Below are positions 26,759 through 35,625 of a DNA stretch of 64,000 nucleotides, in pieces. The stretch spans positions 4,187,001 through 4,251,000 of the forward strand of contig NZ_CP107902.1 of the NCBI RefSeq assembly GCF_036013935.1, given 5' to 3'. The stretch's first letter is position 1. Every line of letters begins with the position of its first letter. A program made the position numbers and the translations under genes. The notes under the pieces were generated by a model that ran no database searches, was not told where the DNA came from, and worked only from the letters and a program-made list of their open reading frames with translations. The stretch comes from Streptomyces sp. NBC_00461 (GTDB lineage: Bacteria; Actinomycetota; Actinomycetes; Streptomycetales; Streptomycetaceae).

Positions 26759-27766
26759 ATGCCGACGGAGATGGAGTCGAGGGGACCGTACCGGGGGACG
26801 GGTCTGCCCGGCGCGACGGCCGGGGAGTTACCGGAGCCCCCGCCCTGGCGCAGCTTCCGCGGCGGCCCCGACCTGCCCGCGCCGCCCGCCGACGACCCCT
26901 ACGCGCGCGTACTGCTCGGCGAGGGACGCGAACCGCTGCCCGCCGAACCGGACATGGTGGCCCGCGTCAACGCCGCGCTGCGCCTGCGCCGCCCGCTGCT
27001 GGTCACCGGCGAACCCGGCACCGGCAAGTCGTCCCTCGCCTACCGCATCAGCCGCGAACTGGGCCTCGGCCGCGTGCTGCGCTGGCAGATCACCTCGCTG
27101 AGCACCTTGCGGGAGGGCTTGTTCGAGGAGGCGTACGGCAGCTCGCGCCACGACGCGCAGGACGCGCAGGACACCCACGGCGCCGACGCGCGCCTCGGCC
27201 CCCTCGGTACCGCCTTCCTTCCGCACGGCCGGCCGCGCGTGCTGCTCGTGGACCGACTGGACCGGGCCGAGATCGCGCTGCCGGAGGATCTGTGCACGGT
27301 GCTGGCGGCGGGCGGCTTCGCCGTGCCCGGCGCTGTCGCGCGCCTGGCGACCGCCGACGACACTCAGGCCGTGGTGCCGGTGCCGGGCGGGGTGGTGCGC
27401 TGCCATGCCTTCCCGGTCGTGGTGATCACCAGTGCCGAGGAGCGGGAACTGCCGCTGGATCTCGTACGACGCTGTGTGGCCCTGCGACTGCCGCGGCCGG
27501 GTCCGGACCTGCTGCGGGCCATGGCGGCGAACCGTTTCCCCGCAGACCCGGGGGGCAGCGCCGGGCCCACCGGGGGCTGTCCGGCACCGGACGTGGTGCA
27601 GGCCTTCCTCGACCGGGCCGTGCGCACCGACGGTCCCGTCGTCGAACGCTTCCTGGACTCCCTGCACCTGGCCGTCGGCGGCGTGCTCCAGGGCCTGGCG
27701 GCGGACGGGAGCTGGCAGGAGGCCGTCGACACGGTCTGGGAGTGGACCGCGGCGGAGGAGACATGA
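26759..27766 (+). CDS. MoxR-type AAA ATPase with degenerate Walker B
   Basis: A 335-aa AAA protein, short for its class. Walker A is GEPGTGKSS at residues 84-92. LRWQITSLSTLREGLFEEAY is the usual MoxR segment after it. Walker B reads RVLLVDRLDRAE: Asp165 remains but the usual catalytic Glu after it is Arg. Sensor 1 reads TSAEERELP where most relatives have TSN, while the arginine-finger RRC at 237-239 is kept. It may therefore bind but hydrolyse NTP weakly. A GGAGGG site lies about 10 bp before the ATG. It follows the VMAP gene by 120 bp and overlaps the next gene in an ATGA. Confidence 0.8.
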   Translation: MPTEMESRGPYRGTGLPGATAGELPEPPPWRSFRGGPDLPAPPADDPYARVLLGEGREPLPAEPDMVARVNAALRLRRPLLVTGEPGTGKSSLAYRISRELGLGRVLRWQITSLSTLREGLFEEAYGSSRHDAQDAQDTHGADARLGPLGTAFLPHGRPRVLLVDRLDRAEIALPEDLCTVLAAGGFAVPGAVARLATADDTQAVVPVPGGVVRCHAFPVVVITSAEERELPLDLVRRCVALRLPRPGPDLLRAMAANRFPADPGGSAGPTGGCPAPDVVQAFLDRAVRTDGPVVERFLDSLHLAVGGVLQGLAADGSWQEAVDTVWEWTAAEET

Positions 27767-30700
27767 CCGGGCGCGGCAGCCCGCGAAGGCCGCCCGAGGA
27801 GCCCACGGACGACGGCGGGCGCGCGTTCCCGCCGCGGTCGGCCCGGACACCGCCGAAGGCCGGTACCGCGCCCCTCTCCCCCGCTCTGCCTCCGGAACTC
27901 GGCGACGCCCTGCGCCGGGTCGGCAGGGCGCTCGGGCGCAGCCGCCGGGACGTCGCGGTGGTCGTCGACTCGGGGCCCACGATGGGCATCTGGCGGGAGA
28001 CGGTCCACGAGTTCGTCGGCGTGCTGCAGGAGTGCGGTGCGTTCGGGCGGATCACCGTGCACCGGCTGCCGTATCCCCGCAGTGTCGACCCGGCCACGCT
28101 GCCGCGGCACGACGCCGGGACCCGGCTGACGCTGCTGCTCACCGACGGCGCGGGCCCCCGCTGGCGCTTCCATGCCGTGGAGCCGCTGCTGCGCCGCTGG
28201 GGGCAGGCCGGCCCGGTCGCCCTGATCCATCTGCTGCCGCACCCGCTGTGGCCGGCCACGGGACTGCGCGGCTGGCAGGTGCTGCTGCGTTCCCGCTCGT
28301 CCGCGGCGGCCAACCACCGGCTGCGCTGGCGGGCCCGCGGCCTCGGCCCCGACGTGCCGGGCCTGCCTCCCGGACGGCAGCCCGACGTGCCCGTTCCGGT
28401 GCTCGAACTCACCCCTCGCTGGCTGGACGCCTGGGCCGCGCTGCTGGGCGGGGCGCCGTCGGCGTGGCTGCCGCTGACGGTGGTGTTCCCCCGCGCGCGC
28501 GTACCCGACGAGAACGGCGACGGCGAGGCCCCCGCGGACGCCGCGACCCGCGTCGTGCGCTTCCGGTCGGCGGTCTCCAGGGACGTGTTCACGCTGGCCA
28601 CCATGCTCGCCGCGGTCCCGCTCAGCAGGCCGGTCGTGGCCGACGTGCACCGCGCACTGCTGCCGGGCGGTTCGCTCGCCGACCTCGCCCAGCTGCTGGT
28701 GCACGGCCTGCTCCGGCCGGCGCACCCCCCGCGCGGGCCCGCCCGCGACGGCACGCGCGTGGCGTTCGCGTTCACGGCGGGTGTGCGGGAGGAACTGCTG
28801 GCCGCCGCGCGGCGCGCGGATGTCGTACGAGCCGTGGAACTCGTGGGGGATCGCACGGGATCCGACGGGGAACACTTGTGGCGACTGCCCCGGCTGCTGC
28901 GCGGGGCCGCCGTGCACGAACTCCCGCCGGTCGACGAGGAGTCCGGGCCGTGGCTCGCGGCGGAGAGCGCTGTGCTCCACGCCCTGTCCGGACCGTTCCT
29001 GAGGCCGGCGAGAGAGGTGGACGCGGCCGTCGCGGTCCACCGGGAACGCGAACAGCGCGCACAGCACGAGGGCACCACCGCACCGGCACCACGCAGCCAG
29101 GCCGTCGCCCGGACCCCGGACGACGCCGACCGTCCGACGGCTCAGCCGACTGAGCCGATCCAGCCGAAGGGGAGGCCGGCGATGACGCAACAGACCCCGG
29201 CGCACACGGTGGGCAGCGACCGCACCCGCAACACGCCCACGGTCTGGGGCAACATCCCGCCCCGGAACCCGAACTTCACCGGCCGCGAGGAACTCCTCGA
29301 CGCACTGCACCAGCGGCTGCTGCGGGAGAAGGCGACCGCCGTGCTGCCCCACGCGCTGCACGGCATGGGCGGCGTCGGCAAGAGTCTGCTGGCGGTGGAG
29401 TACCTCTACCGCCGTATGACCGAGTACGACGTGGTGTGGTGGATCTCGGCCGAGCGCACCGCCCAGATCTCGCTGTCCCTGGTGGAGTTGGCGCCCCGGC
29501 TGAACCTGCAGCCCGGCAGCGACTCCTCCTCCACCGTGGCCGCGGTCCTGGAGGCGCTGCGCATCGGAGTGCCGTACACCAACTGGCTGTTGGTCTTCGA
29601 CAACGCCGAAAGCCCGGAAGCGGTACGGCAGTTCTTCCCGGCGGGCGGGCCCGGCAACATCCTCATCACCTCCCGCAACCCCCAATGGGCCAGCATCGCG
29701 CGGCCGTTGGAGGTCGACGTGTTCCTGCGGGAGGAGAGCAAGCAGCTGCTGCGGGTGCGCGGTCCGGAGATCAGCGACGAGGACGCCGACCGGCTCGCGG
29801 AGGCGCTCGGTGACCTGCCGCTCGCCATCGAGCAGGCGGCCGCCTGGCACGCCGAGACCGGCATGCTCGTCGACGAGTACCTGCGGCTGCTGAACGAGAA
29901 GCGCGTCGACCTGCTGCGCGGCACCGCACCGCTGGACAACCAGCACCCGGTGATCGCGGCCTGGAACATCTCCCTGGACCAGCTGGAGTCCAAGAACCCG
30001 GCCGCCTACCAGCTGTTGCAGGTGTGTTCCTTCTACGCCCCGGAACCCATCGCGCGCACCCTCTTCGCCCGGATGCCGCGCGGTTCGATCGCCCCGGAAC
30101 TGGACGCGGCACTGGAGGACCCGATCCGCCTGGGCCAGGTGATCCGGGAGATCGGCCGCTACTCTCTGGCCCGCTTCAACCACCGCAACAACTCCCTCCA
30201 GATGCACCGTCTGGTGCAGGCCGCGCTGCTGTTCCGGATGACCGAGGACGACCGGGCCGACATGCAGCGCGGGGCGCATCTGCTGCTGGCGGCGAGCGAC
30301 CCGAACGACCCGGACAACGCCGTGCGCTGGGAGCGCTACGGCTCGCTCTATCCGCACGTCGTCGTCTCCGACGCGGTCCAGTCGGACGAGAGCTGGGTGC
30401 GCAACCTGGTGGTGAACGAGGTCATCGCACTGCTGCGCTGGGGCGACTACGAGTCCTGCCTCGAACTCGCCCGCACCGCGCACGAGACCTGGTCCCAGAA
30501 GCTGGGCGAGGACCACGGCCACACCCTGCTGATCGCGAAATGGCTGGGGTTCCTGCTGTTCACCATGGGCTCCTATCCGGAGGCGGCGGAGCTCAACTCG
30601 GCCGTGCTGGACGCCTATCGGGGCTTGATGGGGCCCGAGGCCCAGGACACCATCGACGCGCTCGGCAACGTCGCGATCGACCACCGGGTGCGCGGTGCGT

Positions 30701-31719
30701 TCGGCGAGGCGCTGGAGCTGTCCGAGTCGGTGCACCAGCAGTACCAGCGGCTGCTCGGCCCGGACGACCCGGAGACGCTGCGGGCCGCGCACAACGTGGG
30801 TGTGAGTCTGCGGCTGGTCGGCGACTTCGGCCGCGCCCGCGAACTGGACCAGCTGACCTGGCACAGCTGGACCGAGATCTACGGCCAGGACCATGTGAAC
30901 TCACTGCGCACCTGGCTCGGCCTGATCCTGGACACACGCGAACTCGGCGACTACGCGACCGCGTTGACGTACCACCGGGAGATCGTCGAGCAGGCGGGCA
31001 CGCTCCTGGGCAACGACAACCCGCTGACCCTCTCCTGCTTCCGCCATCTCGCGGTCGCCCTGCGCAAGGCGGGCGAGCACGTGGAGGCGGCGGCCACGGC
31101 GGAGCAGGCACGCACCGAACTCGTACGCCGCTACGGCGACCACAACCCCGAATCCATGGCAGCCACCCTGGAGTTGACGGTTCACCGGCGGCACAGCGGG
31201 GATCTCCAGGAGGCGCTGAGGCTGGGCACCACCATCTGCCAGCAGTACGAGGGGACGTACGGCACACACCATCCGCACGCGCTGTCGGCGGCGCTGAACC
31301 TGGCGATCACCTACCGGCTGCTGGGGAACGCGGCGGCCTCGCAGTACATCAACTCGGTGGTGCTGGAGGAGTTCACGGCGACGCTGGGCGAGAACCATCC
31401 CTCCACCCTGGTCTGCCGCACCAACCTCGCCAGCGACCATTTCGCCCTCGGCGACTCCGCGACCGCGCTGGAGCTGGACACGCAGACGCTGCGCCGCTCG
31501 CAGGCCGTCTTCGACGAGGACCATCCGTCCACCCTGGCCTGCGCCGCCAACCTCGCCATGGACCTGCGCACGCTGGGCCGCACCGAGGAGGCGGACGCCC
31601 TCCACACCGACACCCGCGAACGCCTCGCCCGCAAGCTGGGCAGCAGCCACCCCGCGGTGACCCAGGCGGCCGACTGGGAACACCGGGCCGACTGCGACAT
31701 CGACCCGATGCCGTTGTGA
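27763..31719 (+). CDS. fxsT: SAV_2336/vWA-like + NB-ARC + TPR fusion (FxSxx-COOH system TPR protein)
   Basis: A 1318-aa fusion. Residues about 40-440 are a SAV_2336-type domain with a vWA-like MIDAS start (VAVVVDSGPTMGIW, Asp69). A Pro/Gln-rich linker follows. From residue 474 the product matches the FxSxx-COOH-system tetratricopeptide protein: NIPPRNPNFTGREELLDALH, the P-loop GMGGVGKS at 534-541, Walker B NWLLVFDNAE, and a GLPL-like LGDLPLAIEQAAAWHAETGM. The C-terminal 450 residues are TPRs of about 42 residues, with repeated Asp-His-Pro-x-Thr-Leu turns. It is a STAND-type sensor ATPase. It is coupled to moxR by an ATGA overlap. A strong internal ribosome site precedes Met474. Confidence 0.82.
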   Translation: MTGRGSPRRPPEEPTDDGGRAFPPRSARTPPKAGTAPLSPALPPELGDALRRVGRALGRSRRDVAVVVDSGPTMGIWRETVHEFVGVLQECGAFGRITVHRLPYPRSVDPATLPRHDAGTRLTLLLTDGAGPRWRFHAVEPLLRRWGQAGPVALIHLLPHPLWPATGLRGWQVLLRSRSSAAANHRLRWRARGLGPDVPGLPPGRQPDVPVPVLELTPRWLDAWAALLGGAPSAWLPLTVVFPRARVPDENGDGEAPADAATRVVRFRSAVSRDVFTLATMLAAVPLSRPVVADVHRALLPGGSLADLAQLLVHGLLRPAHPPRGPARDGTRVAFAFTAGVREELLAAARRADVVRAVELVGDRTGSDGEHLWRLPRLLRGAAVHELPPVDEESGPWLAAESAVLHALSGPFLRPAREVDAAVAVHREREQRAQHEGTTAPAPRSQAVARTPDDADRPTAQPTEPIQPKGRPAMTQQTPAHTVGSDRTRNTPTVWGNIPPRNPNFTGREELLDALHQRLLREKATAVLPHALHGMGGVGKSLLAVEYLYRRMTEYDVVWWISAERTAQISLSLVELAPRLNLQPGSDSSSTVAAVLEALRIGVPYTNWLLVFDNAESPEAVRQFFPAGGPGNILITSRNPQWASIARPLEVDVFLREESKQLLRVRGPEISDEDADRLAEALGDLPLAIEQAAAWHAETGMLVDEYLRLLNEKRVDLLRGTAPLDNQHPVIAAWNISLDQLESKNPAAYQLLQVCSFYAPEPIARTLFARMPRGSIAPELDAALEDPIRLGQVIREIGRYSLARFNHRNNSLQMHRLVQAALLFRMTEDDRADMQRGAHLLLAASDPNDPDNAVRWERYGSLYPHVVVSDAVQSDESWVRNLVVNEVIALLRWGDYESCLELARTAHETWSQKLGEDHGHTLLIAKWLGFLLFTMGSYPEAAELNSAVLDAYRGLMGPEAQDTIDALGNVAIDHRVRGAFGEALELSESVHQQYQRLLGPDDPETLRAAHNVGVSLRLVGDFGRARELDQLTWHSWTEIYGQDHVNSLRTWLGLILDTRELGDYATALTYHREIVEQAGTLLGNDNPLTLSCFRHLAVALRKAGEHVEAAATAEQARTELVRRYGDHNPESMAATLELTVHRRHSGDLQEALRLGTTICQQYEGTYGTHHPHALSAALNLAITYRLLGNAAASQYINSVVLEEFTATLGENHPSTLVCRTNLASDHFALGDSATALELDTQTLRRSQAVFDEDHPSTLACAANLAMDLRTLGRTEEADALHTDTRERLARKLGSSHPAVTQAADWEHRADCDIDPMPL
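29169..29184 (+). promoter_or_regulatory. Internal ribosome binding site and possible second start in the fusion gene
   Basis: AAGGGGAGG followed by CCGGCG and ATG at 29182, in frame with the fusion gene. Translation from here would give an 845-aa NB-ARC/TPR protein without the vWA-like domain, beginning exactly at the usual N-terminus of stand-alone FxSxx-COOH-system TPR proteins. Confidence 0.55.
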
Positions 31720-31725
31720 CCGGCC

Positions 31726-33597
31726 CTACCGCACCGGCCGGCGGGCCAGCCAGCGGGCCAGCGCCACCGGGTCGGGCGGGGTGGGCAGCAACCGGCTGAC
31801 GCCCAGGGCGAGTTCGGGCTGTTCGGTGAGGACGGCACCGGCGGCCGTCTCCCCGCACTCGGACAGCGCCAGCCCGAGGCCCGCCCAGGCCGCGGGTCTC
31901 GCACCGCCGTCGGCGAGTTCGTCGACGTACAGCTTGACCGCGGCCTCCGCGTCCCCGCCCACCAGCGCGAGATCGGCGACCCCGACCCCGGGCACCAGCC
32001 GGGCGGGCTCCTCCTCCGCACGCAGCGCGTCGAACTCCTGCGGCGCGATGATGCTGAGCCGCGCGAGCAGCGCCAGGGCATCGAGCCGACAGGCACCGGG
32101 GTCGGTACGAAGCACCGGTCGCATGTCCGGTGCGTCTGCCCGCCCTCCGCCCGCCTCCCAGGCCCGCGCCAGGGCCTTTGCATGCGAGGAGGGCGTGTGC
32201 AGGTGGTGGGCTCGCCAGGTGGCGTGGTGGTGGGTGGCGGCGAGGTGGGCGAGGTGGTGCTCGTGCGTTCCTGCCGGTTCCTCGTGCCAGGGTGCGGTCT
32301 GTTCGTCCAGCGTCTTGACCAGGTCGCGCCCCAGCGGCGTGAGCGCCGGATGGTCACGCAGGGTTTCGAGCACGGCCTGCACGGCGCTGCGCCACAACGC
32401 GAACTCGAAGCCCGCGAGCCCGTCCGCACCGCGTGTACGCCAGTAGTGCGCGACCCCCGAGAAGGCGTACGCCCCGTGCACAAGCCCCCCGAGCGGGCGC
32501 GGATCGTCACGCCACGGGGCATGGAACAGCTCGCCGCACTCGTCGAAGAGAGGGGTGAGGAAGATGAGGCCGTTCAGGAGCGTGTGCCGGAACTCGTGGA
32601 CCAGGGCCACGCCCAGTTGGGCCGGCAGCCACTCGGCGTCGTCGTCCGGCTCGGACAGCAGCACGCATCCGAAGGCGTCACTGGACGAGGCGGCCCGGGC
32701 CCGCAGTCGTTCCCCGCGCGGCAGCGGGACGACGGACAGGAGGCCGACGGACAGGGCGCGCGCCGCGGCGGGGTGGCCGGTGGCGAGGACGGGCCACATC
32801 TCGTCGAACCAGCGTTGCCAGCAGGCGAACTGGGCGGGACTGAGCCGCCCGGAGGTCTGCAGACCGGGCACGGCCGGGTAAGGCCCGAGGTCGTCGAGCG
32901 TGAGGGTGAGGGTGAGCGCGGTGCCGGCATCGACGGAGCGGAGCCGGCGCAGTCCCTGCCAGCCGGGGCCGTCGGACTCGGGGTCCACGGGAAGCGTGAC
33001 GGTCTCCTGCGCGACGTCCGCCGTCACCGCCGCCCGCGCACCATCCGCCGTCACGGTCGCCACTCCGTCGCGTGCTTCCACCTCGGCCCAGCCCCATGCC
33101 TCGCCCCCGACGAGCGCGCGTCCGAGTCCCGGCAGGAACACCGCGCCCTGCCACACAGGCACCCGGACACGGAAGTCGGCGCCCGCGACGAGGGAGACGG
33201 ACGCGGCGAGGAGGCTCAGAAAACCGAGTTCGGCGTGCAGGGGCGGCTCATCGGGCGCCGCGTCCCCGGCATCCGCCGCATCCGCCGCATCCGCCGCCAC
33301 CCGGGACAACCGCCTGAACACACTCGCCGCCCACAGCCCCACCTGCGGATCGAGCAGCGCCGTACGGAACCCCGCGGGTTGAAGTTTCTCGGCGTCCTCC
33401 AGCAGCCGCCACGCCTCCCGTACGCCGGCCGGCCCGGCCTCGGGAACATCGTCCGAGGCGTCCAGAACCGCTCGTAACAGAAGCAGCCGCCGGCTGACTT
33501 CGGCGTCGAGGAGTTCGGCCACGGCGTGCTCGTCCTCGGTGGTGGACAGCAGCGCCCGCAGGGCGGAGTCGGAGAGGTGGTGATGGTGCATCGGCAC
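31726..33597 (-). CDS. HExxH-type peptide hydroxylase domain protein
   Basis: A 623-aa protein containing the HExxH domain found with FxSxx-COOH peptides, where it is fused to or encoded beside the radical SAM enzyme FxsB. The metal site is HEFRHTLLNG at residues 334-343 (His334, His338), with a probable third ligand in LGGLVHGAYAFSGVAHYW (His374). The invariant HAPWRDDPRPLGG lies between them. Newer family naming calls these 2-oxoglutarate-type peptide beta-hydroxylases rather than proteases. A helical N-terminal region and a C-terminal helical domain flank it. It stands alone here, with no radical SAM partner. The gene lies 103 bp after the precursor gene and its end is 6 bp from the convergent fusion gene. 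Confidence 0.8.
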   Translation of the reverse strand: MPMHHHHLSDSALRALLSTTEDEHAVAELLDAEVSRRLLLLRAVLDASDDVPEAGPAGVREAWRLLEDAEKLQPAGFRTALLDPQVGLWAASVFRRLSRVAADAADAADAGDAAPDEPPLHAELGFLSLLAASVSLVAGADFRVRVPVWQGAVFLPGLGRALVGGEAWGWAEVEARDGVATVTADGARAAVTADVAQETVTLPVDPESDGPGWQGLRRLRSVDAGTALTLTLTLDDLGPYPAVPGLQTSGRLSPAQFACWQRWFDEMWPVLATGHPAAARALSVGLLSVVPLPRGERLRARAASSSDAFGCVLLSEPDDDAEWLPAQLGVALVHEFRHTLLNGLIFLTPLFDECGELFHAPWRDDPRPLGGLVHGAYAFSGVAHYWRTRGADGLAGFEFALWRSAVQAVLETLRDHPALTPLGRDLVKTLDEQTAPWHEEPAGTHEHHLAHLAATHHHATWRAHHLHTPSSHAKALARAWEAGGGRADAPDMRPVLRTDPGACRLDALALLARLSIIAPQEFDALRAEEEPARLVPGVGVADLALVGGDAEAAVKLYVDELADGGARPAAWAGLGLALSECGETAAGAVLTEQPELALGVSRLLPTPPDPVALARWLARRPVR

Positions 33598-33700
33598 GAC
33601 GTTTCCTCGTTCACGGCGGGAGAGACGTGCGGTGCACCCTAATCGCTACCCGGGAGTCCGGGCACGGCGTGTGCGGACCCGGGATCCGGAAGACAGGCCC

Positions 33701-33901
33701 TCAGCTGCCGGAGCTGCCCGCGACGGTGCTGAGCGGCCGGTTGACGCGAAGCCTGAGGTGCTCGACGGACGGCTCCAGGGCCGTGCTGTCGAGGGCGGCG
33801 ATCTCGCCCAAAGACAGCAGGGACAGGGCGGGAAGCCAGTTGGACTGAGCCGCTTGCGGCGCCGCCGCCTCGGGTGAGGAGGCCTGTTCCCTCGTTGCCA
33901 T
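33701..33901 (-). CDS. FxSxx-like RiPP precursor peptide
   Basis: A 66-aa peptide directly upstream of the HExxH gene. The core resembles FxSxx-COOH precursors in SLLSLGEIAALDSTALEPSV, where the Leu-Asp-Ser-x-x-Leu and following amphipathic helix are the leader-type pattern. The C-terminus is VNRPLSTVAGSSGS. Counting back from the carboxyl end, Ser stays at position -3, but position -5, normally Phe, is Gly. A cyclophane could therefore not form there, which fits the absence of a radical SAM maturase. It lies downstream of the MFS exporter gene on the same strand, behind a hairpin. Confidence 0.65.
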   Translation of the reverse strand: MATREQASSPEAAAPQAAQSNWLPALSLLSLGEIAALDSTALEPSVEHLRLRVNRPLSTVAGSSGS

Positions 33902-33992
33902 GACGTCCGCCGCTTCCGGGGTTCCAAGAGGTGCACGGGACTGCTCGCGCCCGCGCGGGACAGGATTCAGCACGCAGATTACAGGGTGCCCG

Positions 33993-34020
33993 CCGCCCGC
34001 ACATCGCGGGAGGCGGGCGG
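33993..34020 (-). terminator. Hairpin downstream of the MFS exporter gene
   Basis: CCGCCCGC pairs with GCGGGCGG around a 12-base loop, starting 11 bp past the exporter stop at 34032. It separates that transcript from the precursor-peptide gene. Confidence 0.6.
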
Positions 34021-34031
34021 AGCTTCGCCGG

Positions 34032-35606
34032 TCACCCGACCAGCTCGGGAGCACCCTCGGACGCCGGCTCGCGCGCGGGTCCACCGGCGGTCCGCTCGGC
34101 GTCCGCGCCTTGGTCGGCCTCCAGCTGCGCGCCCCCCTCGACGTGCTGCACGGCACGCCTCGGCAAGGCGAACATCAGCAGGAAGATGACACCCATCACG
34201 CCCGCGACCCAACCCAGCGCGTGCTGGAAGGCGTTCACGAACGCCGGCCCCACCTGAGCCTGCGTCAACCGGTCGCCGATCTCACCGAAGAACACCACCG
34301 AGACCAGCCCCAGCCCCAGCGCGTTGCCCATCTGCTGCACGGTGTTGATGAGCCCCGAGGCCGACCCGGCGTGCTCGCGCGGCACGTCCGACAGCACCGC
34401 GTCCGTCAGCGGGGCGACGATCAGGCCCATGCCCACGCCCATCACGACCAGCGGCAGCGCCATCTGCCAGGATGCGATCGCCATGCCATAGCGGTCGGAC
34501 TCCCAGATGTAGAGCAGGACGCCGAGGGCCATGAGCAGTGCACCCGCCTGGAGCACCCGGCGGCCGAAGCGCGGCACCAGCTGCTGCACGGACAGACCGG
34601 CAGCCGTGGAGACGGCGATCGAGAACGGTACGCCGGTCAGCCCCGCCCGCAACGGGCTCCAGCCCAGGCCGGTCTGCATGTACAGCGTCCACACCAGGAA
34701 GAACACGCCGAGCGCGACCCCGAAGACGGTCTGTACGGCGATCCCGGCCGCGAAGCTCTTCACACGGAACAGGGAGAGCTCGACCAGCGGGGAACCGTCC
34801 CGCACCGCCTTGCGCTTCTCGTACGCCACCAGCGCCGCGAAGACGACGAGCGCGCCGGCCATCGACAGGTGGCCCCACAGCGGCCAGCCCAGCTCACGGC
34901 CGCGGGTCAGGGGGTAGAGCAGCATCGTGAGGCCGAGGGTGACGAGGACGACGCCGACCAGGTCGAGCTTCAGCGCCCGCGGGGCCTTCGACTCGGTGAT
35001 GAAGCGGCTGCCGAGGATCAGTCCCGCGATGCCCACCGGGAGGTTGATGAGGAAGATGGGCCGCCACTCCAGGCCCCACAGGTTCCACTCCGTCAGCAGC
35101 GCGCCGAGCAGCGGGCCGGAGACGGCTCCCAGCCCCACGATCGCGCCGAACAGGCCGAACACCTTCCCCCGCTCGTGCGCCGGGAACGTGGCGTGCACGA
35201 TCGACAGGACCTGCGGCACCATCATCGCCGCCATCGCGCCCTGGAGGATGCGGGAGGCGACCAGCATCTCCGGGTTCGCCGCGAAGCCGCACAGCGCCGA
35301 CGCGGCGGTGAAGCCGCCGATGCCGATGAGGAACAGCCGTTTGCGGCCGTGGATGTCACCGAGCCGTCCACCGGTGATCAGACCGGCGGCGAAGGCGAGG
35401 GCGTAACCGGCCGTGATCCACTGGATCTGGCTGACGGACGCACCGGCGTCGCGCTGGATCGAGGGGATCGCGATGTTGACGATCGTGACGTCGACGAGGT
35501 CCATGAAGGCCGCGGTCATCACGATCGCGAGAGCGAACCAGCGGCGGCGGTCCGCCGCGGGGGCCGTGCCGGCCGTACTCGGAACTGGTGTTTCTGTGGA
35601 GGTCAT
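34032..35606 (-). CDS. DHA2 family MFS drug exporter
   Basis: A 524-aa, 14-segment MFS exporter of the EmrB/QacA (DHA2) type. TM1 has FALAIVMTAAFMDLVDVTIV with the family's Asp, and VNIAIPSIQRDAGASVSQIQ follows. The loop 2-3 motif is GGRLGDIHGRKRLFLIGIGG. Motif C-like GLGAVSGPLLGALLTE lies in TM5. The C-terminal tail of about 40 residues is acidic. It is divergent from a WYL-domain regulator, with a perfect ACTAGG/CCTAGT dyad in the 60-bp gap, so that regulator probably controls it. Substrate unknown. Confidence 0.9.
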   Translation of the reverse strand: MTSTETPVPSTAGTAPAADRRRWFALAIVMTAAFMDLVDVTIVNIAIPSIQRDAGASVSQIQWITAGYALAFAAGLITGGRLGDIHGRKRLFLIGIGGFTAASALCGFAANPEMLVASRILQGAMAAMMVPQVLSIVHATFPAHERGKVFGLFGAIVGLGAVSGPLLGALLTEWNLWGLEWRPIFLINLPVGIAGLILGSRFITESKAPRALKLDLVGVVLVTLGLTMLLYPLTRGRELGWPLWGHLSMAGALVVFAALVAYEKRKAVRDGSPLVELSLFRVKSFAAGIAVQTVFGVALGVFFLVWTLYMQTGLGWSPLRAGLTGVPFSIAVSTAAGLSVQQLVPRFGRRVLQAGALLMALGVLLYIWESDRYGMAIASWQMALPLVVMGVGMGLIVAPLTDAVLSDVPREHAGSASGLINTVQQMGNALGLGLVSVVFFGEIGDRLTQAQVGPAFVNAFQHALGWVAGVMGVIFLLMFALPRRAVQHVEGGAQLEADQGADAERTAGGPAREPASEGAPELVG

Positions 35607-35625
35607 GTCTTGAAGCTACGGCCTC

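Noticed and set aside
27364..30894. An 1176-codon minus-strand frame opposite the fusion gene
   Set aside because: No domain resemblance; its extent mirrors the strong coding bias of the NB-ARC/TPR gene.
31726..33597. Zinc metallopeptidase for the HExxH gene
   Set aside because: The HEFRH site is followed by the APWRDDPRPLGG block specific to the FxSxx-associated HExxH domain, which is now regarded as a peptide hydroxylase rather than a protease.
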